From Primulina eburnea (taxonomy: Eukaryota; Streptophyta; Magnoliopsida; Lamiales; Gesneriaceae), in NCBI RefSeq assembly GCF_022965805.1, contig NC_133104.1:39786682-39850681 (forward strand): DNA of 64,000 nucleotides, in the 5' to 3' direction. The notes under the pieces were generated by a model. It saw nothing but the letters and a program-made list of their open reading frames with translations. It searched no databases and was not told where the DNA came from. Both the position numbers and the translations under genes were made by a program. Shown piece by piece: positions 45,600-57,480 of this stretch. Every line of letters starts with the position of its first letter. The stretch's first letter is position 1.

Positions 45600-45924
45600 A
45601 TGCTACAGACTCTAGACTCATCGTTACGACGTAACGATGAGCTTTGTGAGAGGATGCAGGCTACAGAAGCGGAGAACGCCATGTTGAGAAAATCGCATGG
45701 CATCACTAGAGGATCAGGTCCGAGTCCTAGTTGCAGGCATGTCACAGGGAGCTACTGCGCATACATCAGGGCGCACACTGCTTGGATCAGGCACTTCTCA
45801 CAGGGGTCGATCCCGTGGCGCAGCAGTTGCTTCTTCATCTCGTATCCACAGATTATCACAGAGTTATGTTCCTTCTTCGCAAGGGTACGTGGACGACGAC
45901 GACGACGAGACACAGTCACCGTAG
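45600..45924 (+). pseudogene. Likely C-terminal remnant of a CACTA protein
   Basis: Two overlapping frames share a broken reading. The first reads LRRNDELCERMQATEAENAM, a heptad-like stretch. A one-base shift near 45695 leads to MASLEDQVRVLVAGMSQG and then a serine/glycine-rich part ending in DDDDDE. Coiled-coil C-termini followed by an acidic tail are common in proteins of plant CACTA elements, and a CACTA end follows directly, but I recognise no catalytic domain. The call rests mainly on context. Confidence 0.45.
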
Positions 45925-46552
45925 CCACGTTTTTTTCTGATTTTTCTGGTTACACATTTGTACCAAACACTTGTATTGTTATTTAAATATTAGTAACATG
46001 ATTACATTTCTCAAATTTTGTTAATTTTTTTTTTCAATTATACGCCACAAAATAATATTTTTATATCACTACGTATTAAATTAATTTTTTTAAAAAAAAA
46101 GCTATTACAGCGACGGTTAGTGAAAAATAGTCGCAATATGACGACAGTTTTAAAAAAACCGTCGCTTATTAATATAACGACGGTTTTTGCCAAAACAGTC
46201 GCCTAATGTAGCGACCGTTTTGTTAAACCCATCGCTTTTTATATCGACGAATATGTTCAACCGTCGCTTACCTTAGCGACGGTTTTGTTGTTAAACACCG
46301 TCGCTTAACATAGCGACGATTACCATATAACCGTCGCTACCGTAGCAACGGTTTCTAAAACCCGTCGCTATTGTAGCGACGATGTTTATCAACAAAACCG
46401 TCGCTACGTTAAGACGGTTTTTGAGAAACCGTCGTTACTAGAAGACGACGCGACCTCCGGTTTCGGAACAAGAAACCGTCGCTGTAACCGTCGCCTTACC
46501 CTCTAGGCGACGGTTTTAGCGACGGTATAAACCGTCACTACTTTTTGTAGTA
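45600..46552 (+). mobile_element. 3' part of a CACTA transposon
   Basis: 46100-46545 is packed with GCGACGG/CCGTCGC subterminal repeats on both strands. It ends CTACTTTTTGTAGTA, the complement of a CACTACAAAAAGTAG-type terminus with its outermost base changed. No matching left end is present, so this is a fragment. Confidence 0.75.
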
Positions 46553-47328
46553 CAATCAATATCAAATCATGCCGTTTCAATATTAATTATGGTTGATTTC
46601 AAATTCATCCAAGATGAGTGTCATTTGAAATACATATCTCAAATCTTCCCCAAATCAAATCTCGCACTTTAAATCAAATTTTTACTTCCAAGTGCAAGAT
46701 TGCATTTGAATTCAGTTATTTGGGATCCATGATTTAGAATTTATTTTCATTGTTAAATAATTTAAATAAAGAAAACTCATATTCATATTCTATTGATCTA
46801 CACTATAACTATACATATAACAATAGATTTGAAATGGCTCAAATATTCTAAGAATTTGAAATGGACAACATGTGAATATGTTTGTTGTACCCCTTTCATC
46901 GTGACTAATATAATTGTAGTGTAAATAATTAAATAGATGATTTGAATTTCTTATGTGTACATTTTTTAAACAATGAAATACATTTAAATATACGGATTTT
47001 CAAATCGTTCCACCCATAAATTCTTAAAACGTTTGGATGGAAGGATTTGATTTGGATGAAAATATTTGATTTGAGAAAAGATTTGAATCATGAATATGAA
47101 ATTATATTTATCTTGAGTGTATTTCAAATTCATCATAATCAACATTGGCCATTGCTTCTAGATAGATTAGCAAGAGATTTATTTGAAATTCACTGAACAT
47201 AAATTCATTCAAGCGATCAAATGGACTTAAAATCAATAAACTTGAAATCAATAACTTTAAATCCTTCCAACAAAGCACAAATGAATTTGAAATACATCAA
47301 TAAGCACAACCTAAGATAAGATAATTTT

Positions 47329-47331
<3 letters not shown>

Positions 47332-47384
<53 letters not shown>
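47332..47384. repeat. (TA)n microsatellite
   Basis: About 26 TA units. Confidence 0.95.
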
Positions 47385-47387
<3 letters not shown>

Positions 47388-47554
47388 TTGGGACCACTAA
47401 ATTTTATGAATTTATAAATATATTAATTAATAAATAAATAAATTAATTATTTTGAAGGGTATATTTTTATTCAATGGAAATAAATTTACTTACATAAAAA
47501 ATCATTGTGTTTCACCAACACATATATCATATTCACCGACGCCTATATCATATT

Positions 47555-47557
<3 letters not shown>

Positions 47558-47616
<59 letters not shown>
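47558..47616. repeat. (TA)n microsatellite
   Basis: About 29 TA units. Confidence 0.95.
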
Positions 47617-47619
<3 letters not shown>

Positions 47620-47999
47620 GAGGAATACCATATGATCGATTCCACATTTATGTGCTTTCAAAAGGAGCTTTCATTCCTATTTATTGACTGTTTTATTAAC
47701 TTTTTATTTTTTCTACGAGGCCATACTCCAATGTTATACAATCCGGCAGTTGGATTTTGCTTTTTCACTATTTTATATAAAAATTATGGTTCTGTAAAAC
47801 ATTTTATAAATTGACGTAATGATTTCTGATGCAAAAATTTTGTCAAGTAGCCTAAATTCGAATCTTAGGAATAATCGATTAGCTTGACTCACAATTTCTT
47901 TTTAATATATGGTTGACGATGAATTATTAAAAAATTATGATCAATATATTATTACAACTCGAAGTCCAACTTCATTTCAAACGCTCAATAAAATCATAT

Positions 48000-48182
48000 G
48001 AGTGGTTCTCATATGAGATCGTCTCAAGGATCTTAATCTGTTAGACGGGTCAATCTTACCCACATTCACAATAAAAAATAATACTCTTAGCATAAAAGAT
48101 AAATTTTTTTCATGGATAACCCAAATAAGAGATTCGTCTCACAAATACGATCCGTGAGACCGTCTCATACAAGTTTTTTCCA
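48000..48182. repeat. GAGAC inverted-repeat element
   Basis: Full-length copy from GAGTGGTTCTCATATGAG to CTCATACAAGTTTTTTCC. Confidence 0.9.
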
Positions 48183-48499
48183 AATCATGCATATCTGCCA
48201 ACATGCCAGAATCATTAATTCCCTAGGCCCAATAATTTTATTCATTCTTGAATACCTTATATTACCAAAGCAATTTGTATGTGTATTGATGGCCTGTTTT
48301 CCATTATTACTAGAAAAGGCCCATACGCTACACTTAGAACTTCAATCATTTGCCATAGTTATTGTAACTATTGAGTACATAAGTACAATATATGGGCATG
48401 AATTATTATAATTGAAAAGGCTTTGCTTTCCCATGCTGCAGCTGCACAATTATTTGTACTCTTCATTGCCTATTATGAAGACCCAAATTATAATGTTAA
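48183..48499. other. AT-rich spacer
   Basis: No gene or element recognised. The frame at 48112-48411 starts inside the GAGAC repeat. Confidence 0.5.
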
Positions 48500-49083
48500 A
48501 TTGTTAATTATAATAATTGTTTTTGTTGTGAGAACGATTGAACCGTAACGTTTGGACTGCTGTACGATTTAAAATATTTGAGTTATACTGTTACCATTAA
48601 CTATGACTTTTAGTAAAACAGCACTAGCTCAGTGATAGAGCAAGCCCCTAATAATTGGGTCGTTGTGCCTGGGCTGTGAGGGCTCTCAGCCACATAGATA
48701 GTTCAATGTGCTCATCGATGTCTGACCCTGAGATGTGGATCATCCAAGGCACATTAGCATGGCGTACTCCTCCTGTTCGAACCGGGGTTTGAAACCAAAA
48801 CTCTCCTCAGGAGGATAAATGGTAGGGAAAGAAACATATATATAGGGTATATATCAATTCATATTGAATTATAAGTACTCGGTCATACATTTGATATCAG
48901 AGTCAAGATCACGATTTAACTCTCATTGATTGTAAAAGATGTAACTATTGGGAGGAAGATTGTCGGAACGCGATACTTATCACTGCTGTTAGAGCGATCG
49001 AATCGTGAAGCTTGAGCTGCTGTTCGATTTAAAAAAAATTTAGTTGTACCATTACCATCGGTTATAATTTTCGGTAAAACGGA
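48500..49083 (+). mobile_element. TRIM-like element, second LTR truncated
   Basis: A ~100-bp segment at 48525-48622 (GAACGATTGAACCGTAACG ... CTTTTAGTAAAACAG) recurs at 48985-49082 (GAGCGATCGAATCGTGAAGC ... TTTTCGGTAAAACGG). Between them is a primer-site-like word, TTGATATCAGAGTC (48891-48904), then a short interior, the purine tract TTGGGAGGAAGA (48948-48959), and a second LTR starting TGTCGGAACG at 48961. The first LTR would be about 48500-48888. It also holds TAGCTCAGTGATAGAGC and TGTTCGAACCGG, which look like Pol III boxes but are about 150 bp apart. Confidence 0.55.
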
Positions 49084-49820
49084 AAATACTCGACACTACG
49101 TAAACTATAGTTTTAGTTTTAAAAATATTAACTATCTATCTTTTAAAAGGTCCCATTTCAAATTTGGAATTGAGCTTCCCTGCAAATCTTCTACTATAAA
49201 TGACGCAAATCAAACCAGATTTGATTTATGTGTCAACGGAATACTAACAGAGTTTTGCGGAACAATGCGCTAATGTATCCATTGGACAATAATTTTGATC
49301 GATTACGTCATCAGTTTCCCTTGTTGATTTCAAAAATTGTAGATATTTTTTATAACATTTTTGGTGCATTTTTATGTTTGTTTTCTACCTTTTTACTGTA
49401 TGACTCAAACAAATCTCTTTGTTTACTAAAATTGAAAATATTAATTTTCCTTCATTTCATATGATGAATAAAAGTTTGAAAAATGGATCTTTTAGTTATA
49501 TGTTAAGAAAGACAATATAAAAAATACATATTAAATTTTATTGTTGGGAGGTGGTGTTTTACGGTCAATTTGGACATAAAAATGTAGTTTTAAAAAAACC
49601 CTTAAATAAGCTCAGTTTTTTATAATGATTTTATATATGTAAAAAAACACAAACGGTACGCACTCTTGGTGATATTTAAATTCGGGTATATTTTATTTCT
49701 GGACGAAATTTTCGTCAACTTAAGAAAGAAAATATGTTGAACTTTTGATATATTTGAAAATGAATCGCGTTTATAGATTTTTAGAAATATATATCTCATC
49801 AGGTTCTATATTTATATATT
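49084..49820. other. AT-rich spacer
   Basis: No supported gene; the 78-codon frame at 49228-49464 has no recognisable feature. Confidence 0.5.
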
Positions 49821-50002
49821 GAGTGAGTCTCATGTGAGACCGTCTCACGGATCATAATCTGTGAGACGGGTCAACCCTACCTATGTTCACAATAAAAAGT
49901 AATACTCTTAGCATAAAAAGTAATACTTTTTCATGGGTGACCCAAATAAGAGATCCGTCTCACAAATACGACCCGTGAGACCGTCTCACACAAGTTTTTG
50001 CC
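49821..50002. repeat. GAGAC inverted-repeat element, best-preserved copy
   Basis: GAGTGAGTCTCATGTGAGAC to CACAAGTTTTTGCC, with a clean core. Suitable as a reference for the ~182-bp family. Confidence 0.95.
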
Positions 50003-50138
50003 ATAAATAAAATGAAATAAATAAACTAATAAGTCGTTAAATAAGTCATGTGACTTGATGTAATAAAATCTTTCACCTAAGTTATATAATTAATACCATC
50101 TAAAATAGTAATTTATCGACATTCGACATTGTAGTTAC

Positions 50139-50398
50139 TGACTGGACATGTGTATAACAATCGGACTAATACTAACTCCTATTTATTTATTATCTTTGTT
50201 ACGCCGGATGTTCTATGGATACAAGATACTTAATGTATCAACCTATTATTTTTTTAATTCTGGACCGCGAGAGTTATTTATTTTGATCTCTATTTTTTTA
50301 CCGTTACTAGGTATTGGTATGTATCCTGATTTTGTTCTTTCACTGTCAGTTGAAAATGTTGAAGTTATTATATCTAATTTTTTTTTTTGGATAGTTTT
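50139..50398 (+). pseudogene. ndhD: ndhD C-terminal fragment (plastid origin)
   Basis: Translation matches the end of NADH-plastoquinone oxidoreductase chain 4: [48 protein letters not shown]. The frame stays open from the point where homology begins to the natural C-terminus, but the N-terminal four fifths is missing and no nuclear targeting sequence precedes it. It cannot make a useful product. Confidence 0.9.
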
Positions 50399-50454
50399 GA
50401 TGAATAAAAAAGAAAAAAATATATTATTTTTTATGTTCATTGTACAATGAAAAA

Positions 50455-50975
50455 AGAGGGTTTGAGGAGAAGGTATCAGCAACAACTGGTTTTATTACGG
50501 GACAACTCATGATATTTATATCGATCTATTTATTATGTGCATCTGCATATAACATTGGGTAGACATCATACAATAAATGTCCTAGTTTTACCATATCTTT
50601 GTTTCATTTCTTCCGCAACAATCACAAACCATTTTTTGTTTATGGATCTACTACCAAAAATTCAAGTATAATTTCAGCATTCAATGTGTATTCTTGAATA
50701 ATTGCATTTTTCAATTATTTAACCATTTCATTTTACCAAGTTCGATGTTAGTCAGATTAGTCAATATTTATATTTTCGACACAACAACAAGACGTTATTT
50801 ATAACAAGTAGTTTTGTTGGTTGTTTAATTGGTCGCATTTTATTCATGAAATGGTTTGGATTGGTATTAATCTGGATACGATAAAATAATTCTATTAGAT
50901 CGAATGTACTTATTAGATCAATAAGTAACTTGTATCAGAATTGAAACATTCTATGACTCGGATCTTAGTACTAGA
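50455..50975 (+). pseudogene. ycf1: ycf1 N-terminal fragment (plastid origin)
   Basis: Starts within [16 protein letters not shown], followed by [17 protein letters not shown], then pieces matching the [29 protein letters not shown] and IRSN-type parts of ycf1 (Tic214). Several frameshifts and stops (for example a TAG right after the AYNIG word) show it is dead. Confidence 0.85.
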
Positions 50976-52288
50976 AAGGGGAACTTGTGTACACTAATTC
51001 TCCACAATTCTTGTGATTGGGGAACAAGAATTTATGGCTATTTTACAATAAAATATCTTCAATTTTCTTAAAATCATAATCTGAGACTGGACTAGATTAA
51101 ACTACAACCAAAATACCACTATTAAAACGTATAAATTAATAATTAATTTGTGTATCACGCTATAAAAAATAATAATTTATCGTCAAACGCTAATAACATA
51201 TATATCCAGATTTTTGTATTTGGGATGATTTGGCCGTTGTAGAGTAATGTGTTTTTTTATATATATATATATTTATGTTATTTTTTAAATGTATTTAAAA
51301 TTATGCGTGAAATTTCAAATTTTAATTACGTGTAATTTTAAATCTTTTCAATTATATCCGACTTTATTTGTGTTTAAATACTCATATATTTAATGAAATA
51401 AAAAGTAATATTTCAACATCATGTTTGTAACATCGTCTCACTATTATATAACCATTAGACGAAATTATCATCCTTGATAACAACATACAGATAAAGTTAT
51501 CAACTTTATCACACCATATTTGTACCATTAAACATGCTATAATGTTGATAAATTTAATAGATGCATGGAAAGAAGACATCTATTTTTTTATAGTTAAATG
51601 TAGATATTTTCAAAAAAAAAGTAGCCTTACTAGAAAAAGAAATAAAAAGTTGCTGAAAAATTGGATTTACGTGTACCATTGAAATGTACATGTTTTCCAA
51701 TCTTAAGAAGACATGGATTTCAAATTTCAAACTAGTAATTCGATAATTCAGATAGATTTTTCGATGGATGAGGTTTTTGGTCGATGACTCGGGTCACAAA
51801 ATTATGTCGATAGCAACTTGATGAGATGTAAATCTAAGTAAAAAAAAACAGTCAAATGTTTATCATAAATATATAAAATTAAAATACTATCAGAAGAAAA
51901 ATTACCTTCTAAACATATTTTTTTCCAATATAATCCACACGTACACTAGATTTATAGGAAGAAATGGTTAAAAATATCTTTGAAGGGTTTGGTCTAAGAT
52001 TTGAGTCTTGATTGGAAAGTAGATTTAGGGGAGTTTTTTTATTTTTATTTTTGTATGGCCATTTTTATATTCTTGTCTGGTCAACACAGCTGTACTAGGA
52101 CTATAAAATTATTACAAAAAATTACAAACGAAACTGGCGAGATCAATCATATTTCCTAGGTTGCCCATTTGTCTTAGATTGCACATGAAAATTGTGGAAC
52201 GTGGCAATAAATTTAATTTATTAAATTGCATTATACAATATAAAATAATTAGTAGTCAATATGTGAAAGAATAAATTCAGTGTTGAAG
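50976..52288. other. AT-rich spacer
   Basis: No gene or element recognised. A short TA tract occurs near 51258. Confidence 0.5.
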
Positions 52289-52494
52289 TGGTTTTATGGA
52301 ATTCGGTTGGGGGTAGTGGGAGCAAAGGTTTGCCTTATTAGACCTTCGAGTTCAGTGAAAGGAGCGGAATTGATGACTATTCGAGAATGAATGGATTTTG
52401 CCGACGTAATAGTTTTAGGAGTGTTTACATTTTTTCAGATTCAGTCCAGGCGGTTCAGGCAGTAATCAAACCTGGTGAAGATCGTGGCCCAGAT

Positions 52495-52736
52495 TAGGGG
52501 TGCAAACGAACCGAATCGAGCCGAATAATAGTAAAAAAGTCAGGCTCGAATTCGGCTCGAAATAGGTATATTCGAGTTCGAGCTCGATTCGAAGTTCGAT
52601 AATTTCAAATATTTGGGCTCGAGCTCGGCTCGAAATGAAGTTCGAGTTCGAGTTTGGCTCGAAATATTCGAATATATTCGTGAACTATTCGAATTATTGC
52701 TCGGATATTAAGGTTTGAAAGCTCGAAATGCTCGAA

Positions 52737-52789
<53 letters not shown>

Positions 52790-53046
52790 TAAAATTATAT
52801 TATATTATATATATATGTATATATATATATATATATATAATTATATTATATTAATAAAATATTAAGGCTCGCGAACTATTCGCGAGCTATCGAACAAAAT
52901 AATTTGGGCTCGAGTTCGGCTCGAAAAAAAGTTCGAACGTGTTCGAGTTCGGCTCAAATTCGATAAGTTCGAATACGAATCGAGTTCGGCTCAAATTCGA
53001 TAAGTTCGAAAAACTCGCGAACATGTTCGGTTCGTTTGCAGCCCTA
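52495..53046. mobile_element. hAT-type MITE
   Basis: Terminal repeats TAGGGGTGCAAACGAACC and, reverse-complemented from the right, TAGGGCTGCAAACGAACC. The target duplication is 8 bp, GCCCAGAT (52487-52494 and 53047-53054), the hAT signature. The 552-bp interior is made of TTCGAGTTCG/GGCTCGAAAT-like words on both strands plus TA tracts (52739-52840), so it could fold into a long hairpin. No protein. Confidence 0.95.
52739..52840. repeat. Interrupted (TA)n tract inside the hAT MITE
   Basis: Two runs of TA separated by TTATATTATATTA. Confidence 0.9.
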
Positions 53047-53170
53047 GCCCAGATGGTCGGATTTTATGTCACTTCGACAAACGAGAAGAGATTCGAACAA
53101 AGCAGCTCATCATCTAGCAACGGAAGCTATTAAGAATGATGCTATTGGGAAATGGTTTAATTATATGTTT

Positions 53171-54010
53171 TCATCAACTTTTATGAATATTGTATTGACT
53201 GACTCTTTGGAGATGAATTAATGGATATATGTGATTTATTTCAAAAAAATAAATAAAATATGCTCTATTATACTAGTTAATATTTGGATCATATGATTTT
53301 TACATACATTAGATACCTATATATATTGACAAATCTGATCAATAATAATAATAACAATAATAATAATAATAATAATCAAAATATATGAGACTATTAATGC
53401 TATACATTAGAAAATTGATACATAAAAAATGTTAGGTATACATGTAAAAAGTATTCCAAGAAAATTCAATGTTGGAGAAAAAACAAACACCAAAAGGACC
53501 CCAACAAAAAGAAAAAGCCCGTGAAATAAAATAAATGTGTATCAAATAAAACTTTGCCATCAAATAGCGTGAGTTATTTATTTTTTTTAAAAAGTACAGT
53601 ATTTGTTGTAATTAGTTATGAATTGAGTTATAATATGTAGCTACGAAAATTTTGCAGGAATAAGCGACAGGTTAATAATAATTTAAGTTTACATGTGTTG
53701 TGCCTATATTTTTGTACGTCACAACAAATCATGTGATAAGGTCTCATGCGTCAGTCTCATGCGTCAATTTTGTGAAATGTGTGAAAATTATTACTTTTTA
53801 CATCCAAATTACTATTTCCGATGAAAGTTTATCATTTTTTGTTAGATATTATATTATTTAAAATAATATGTAATATCCTATTTGAGTGCATAATATTTTT
53901 TTATATCAATATATTACTTTTTTGTCTTGACCGAGTTGATCGGTTTCATGGATATAGATATATGAGACTGTTTCACAATAAACAAACACAAATAAAATTC
54001 ATAAGAAAAT
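53171..54010. other. AT-rich spacer
   Basis: An (AAT)n-like tract at 53340-53375. About 53730-53830 is a decayed GAGAC-type copy. No gene. Confidence 0.45.
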
Positions 54011-54413
54011 CTAAACTTTTTTTTCTTATGGAACTATTAGAAATTTATTTTTTAGGATCTAATTAAACTCTACGATGATATGTTATGTCCAAGTTATCAG
54101 ACAAAAACGTGAGTATAATAAGAAATATCAACCACTCGTTAGCAGTTCTTAGATAATTTTTCTGACAGGAAAACTTGTAATTTTTTTCATAGTGAAAAAA
54201 ATCCTTCATTACAAGCTTTACTAACCAAATAGGAAAATCCCCAAACTTCAGCACAAAAGGTGAGGAGGAAGAAATAGCAAAAAAAGCTAGTGAGTGCATA
54301 ACTTCGTTCGTCGTGCGCAAAACATGTTCTAGCTTTAGATGACCTTGAGCTGCCAGAGTGTTTCTGATGGTTGCAGCAATAGCTCCAACATAACCATATT
54401 CTTCCGTTAGGCA

Positions 54414-56179
54414 TGTGGGGCCCTTAGCTCCTAATCGTTATTACAATGCAATCTGATTAGGGTTAATTAATCACAGCGAAAAACGAGTTTAAATTTTCTT
54501 TACAATGAGCTCAAGTCATTTTATTTTAATACTAAAAATAGTATCTCATCTCACGTCATAATCATGCCCACACGTAATCACAACCAATCACACACAAACA
54601 TCTCATATCCTCGGGACATGCCCCGGTATATAGATACATATACATATATACTGGGAACAAGACATAAACATAAACCTCAGCCCAAGCTGTGGCTCCCACC
54701 AGAAGTACCCTCTCCGGTCTCCTGATGTCCTGGAGTACCTGCCATTGTCCACACACAAAGACAACAACAGCCCCCCTTGGGGGTGAGCAAAGCTCTGTAT
54801 GGAACAACCAATCATATATACCACAGATATCTAAACAATGATATATGGTATGCAATGCATGTATGTCGTGGAGGTATCAGGTCAAATGCTCATCCACTGA
54901 GCACATGTCAAAATCAATCGAATCGCTATCAAATCAAATCAATGCTCGAGCTGGCACACCGGCCGATATGGGAATACACGTATGATAGCGTCGACGAAGT
55001 GCCATCAATCTCACATCTCATATCCAATCATATGGGGCCACAAATGTCTATGTTTTATGGGTCATATAATACCAACATAGCAATTGTGTTCACAAACCCC
55101 GGAATCCAATCCAATCATATCAAGGTATCCAAGGATCATAGCTCAACGTGCATGTCATGTATCGATGTATGCATAAAATGATGTGTGTTAACAAAACATT
55201 TATTTTGTACATCGATACTCAAATCTCAATGTCATGTATGCCACATCAAATCATCAAATAGGCACATAGACACGTATTCCAATCCAATCAAACCAACATA
55301 TATCATATAATACAGATACTTGTCGTATGTTACCCGGTCGCAACATACCTCAATTCTTCGTTCCAGTCGATGTAGCTTGAAGATATCAGTATAATACTTT
55401 ATCTACATCAATAACATACTCATTCCAATCAATAACATACTCCAAAACCATTAATATGAGTTTCAAATATCATTTGAAACTTCAATAATTCATATCAAAT
55501 TCAAATCATATCATAATTCAATTCCGACTTCGAATATGAATTTCTTGTCGGTTATTCTACTACATATCAGAAATTCAATTTCAAATACATGTTATTCTAG
55601 CACTTGGATATTTATAGCTACTGGAACTAGAAGAAAATTACCTCAGTCAGAAGCCCTCAACGCGACGATCACAAATATATAATTTGTTTCGCGTTTAGAC
55701 AGTGTTTCGATGTTGAATCGGACGAAGGAATTTTCGATTTTCTTTTCTCTCTCTCAAATTTACCGGATAACAATGGAGAAAGAAAGAAAGAGAAACGTCA
55801 TTCTTATCATAACCGTACTCGCGCTCGGGCGGTAGAATTCTCGCGCCCGAGCGCGAGACATTCTGTCCCCGAGAAATCTTTATGCCGCGCTCCGGCGGTC
55901 AAATATTACCGCTCGGGCGCGGATTGTTCTGCCCACTTACATACCTTGGCGCTCGGGCGGTCATTTTCTACCGCCCGGGCGCCACACGTTATGTACAAAC
56001 ATTTGATTTTGTAATAAATTGGCGTCCGACTTTTCCAATCGAGCTCTTACAACATCAATTCATATTCATTTTCTCAATTTCGTTATCATAATATACATTC
56101 AATGTATAATCACATATCAAATGCATGAATTATCGATAATCATATAAGATTTATGATAATACAATACACGGTCCTTACA
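54414..56179 (-). mobile_element. Solo LTR, copy D, in the LINE
   Basis: Plus strand starts TGTGGGGCCC and ends GGTCCTTACA, flanked by AGGCA at 54409-54413 and 56180-56184. 1766 bp, TG...CA on minus. The TGTGGGG edge resembles the edge of family 1. A GC-block array lies at 55818-55985, about 190-360 bp from its 5' edge. Frames such as 54777-55181 (plus) and 54562-54855 (minus) fall in the LTR and have no family features. Confidence 0.9.
55818..55985 (-). repeat. GC-rich block array in solo LTR D
   Basis: Facing blocks CGCGCTCGGGCGGT/GCGCCCGAGCGCG and GGCGCTCGGGCGGT/ACCGCCCGGGCGCC with AT-rich loops, separated by ATTCTGTCCC and GTTCTGCCC words. Very close to the array of copy B, although the rest of the LTR is different. 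Confidence 0.8.
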
Positions 56180-56789
56180 AGGCAAGTGACTACTTGCACT
56201 GCCAACAGAGAGTTCGATGTAAACTGGTGTATCTTAAATTTTGATGATTTATCAAATGAATCACTTCATTAATGGCAATGAGTTCTGCAGCTACCACAAA
56301 TAGAGGTTTTATAACTTGCGTCCCAAAAGCTAATAAGGGTTGACCTTCATGATTCTGCACAACACCTCCAATAGAATATATGTTGGAATTGACATTATAA
56401 GCCGCATCAACATCCAATCACAAGTGAATAACTGGTGGTGCAATCCATATTCTCGGTGATAATAAAGAATCACATCTGGCCGTAGATGTAGCAGTGAAGA
56501 TTTTTCCTTTTGGTAGCTATATAGCATGGTTTCACTCCAATTGACATTAGCCATCATCTCCTTGGTTTCGATGTTGTGTACTATTCGAAGCCTCTCCATC
56601 CATATCGTATAAGTTTGCATGGCAAAGGATTCAAAGTCCTTTCAGTTTAGTTTTTCCTTCGTCCATAGAGAAATGTCCAACACGTCCAACACTCGAACCC
56701 TCTTTAGAAATGGCCAGAACATGGTTTCTTTCCGGCATGATTTGATTTATGGGTATGAAAATAATGCATGGCTCATGGAATCATAAGAA

Positions 56790-57480
56790 AATTAGCACAA
56801 TGTGCACGTTCCAGTGGTAGGCACATGATGTGCTAGTAAGTTACCTGATGTAGGGATAATATGATGCAATGCACGCCACCAAAAAATACAGACTTTTGGA
56901 GGGAGCGAAAGAGACCATAAGAATTGCCACCACCTTATTAAAAACATTTCTGAGCTATGAGCAGGATGATCATAGAGCCTAATCTCATCTTTGTACACAT
57001 CCCTCACAGAATATTTACCTTTTGGATCAAACGCCCAATATCATGAGTCGTCACTTGTCGAATCAATTAGAGGGTTGAATAAAATTTCCGGCACAACATG
57101 AGGGGAGTACAGTTCGTTCACTACTTGATCATTCCATTTCACATTCCGGATAAGAGTGCTCAATTTAGGGTAGGTAAAAGAATTATGTGTAGTACTCTGT
57201 TGTACTCTTATCCCCAGGATCCAACGGTTGTCAAATATAGCAATTTTCTGATCATTTCCCAATTTTCCAGAACCCTTTCTCCAACAAAAGGCAGCTCCAT
57301 AATAAGGATCGTCGTATATACGATGGGTTGCTACCAAGAGAAGTATTCATAATATCTTGATGGAGATAGTATCTTGCTTTAAGGACATGTGCAACCTGAG
57401 AATGATGATTAGCCATAATGCGCCAAATTTGTTTTTCTAGGAGGGCCTTGTTAAAAGTCTCAAGATGACGAAATCTCATT
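56790..57480 (-). pseudogene. LINE connection and zinc-ribbon region
   Basis: FLWSLSLPPKVCIFWWRALH followed by IPTSGNLLAHHV and CTLC is the zf-RVT pattern between reverse transcriptase and RNase H. Upstream, MRFRHLETFNKALLEKQIWR and NPSYIRRSLLW also fit the plant LINE connection. Frameshifted. Confidence 0.8.

Larger units (their letters stand above)
46553..47999. other. AT-rich spacer with two TA microsatellites
   Basis: (TA)n at 47332-47384 and 47558-47616. A set of related words (AAATTCATCCAA, GATTTGAAAT, TCAAATCC) repeats irregularly at 46560-47300 and may be a decayed MITE. The 120- and 60-codon frames at 47452-47814 are read through the TA tract and are rejected. Confidence 0.45.
50135..50975 (+). 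other. Nuclear plastid DNA insertion (ndhD tail joined to ycf1)
   Basis: Two plastid gene pieces lie side by side in the same orientation: the C-terminal part of ndhD (50139-50395) and an N-terminal part of ycf1 (from 50455). In plastid genomes these genes are not neighbours in this order as far as I recall, so the insertion is rearranged. Both pieces have decayed, so the transfer is old. Confidence 0.85.
52289..53170 (+). pseudogene. RNase H-like C-terminal fragment of a LINE
   Basis: Before the hAT MITE, frames read KGAELMTIRE and FSDSVQAVQAVIKPG, the substrate-strand and SDS motifs of the RVT_3-type RNase H at the end of plant LINE ORF2s. After the MITE a third frame reads RRDSNKAAHHLATEAI, its usual C-terminal motif. 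Stops and shifts are present, so it is dead. It reads on plus, opposite to the LINE at 54-61 kb, and is a separate insertion. Confidence 0.65.
54060..56420 (-). pseudogene. LINE RNase H domain, split by a solo LTR
   Basis: Before the break: VDAAYN..., IGGVVQNHEGQPLLAFG, VAAELIAINEVIHLI and SLLAVQVV, the expected RVT_3 RNase H order. After the break (54409 downward): YGYVGAIAATIRNTLAAQG, LKLEHVLRTTNEVMHSLA. The two halves join at the AGGCA target duplication of the LTR. One of the usual catalytic acids is visible (the D of VDAAYN and the E of AAEL). Confidence 0.8.

Noticed and set aside
47452..47814. 120-codon frame with IYIYIY repeats
   Set aside because: Translation of a (TA)n tract; no family features.
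48625..48785. A tRNA gene suggested by TAGCTCAGTGATAGAGC and GTTCGAACC
   Set aside because: Boxes about 150 bp apart with no cloverleaf; more likely part of a TRIM-like LTR.
54777..55181. 134-codon plus frame
   Set aside because: Entirely inside the solo LTR 54414-56179; no recognisable domain.
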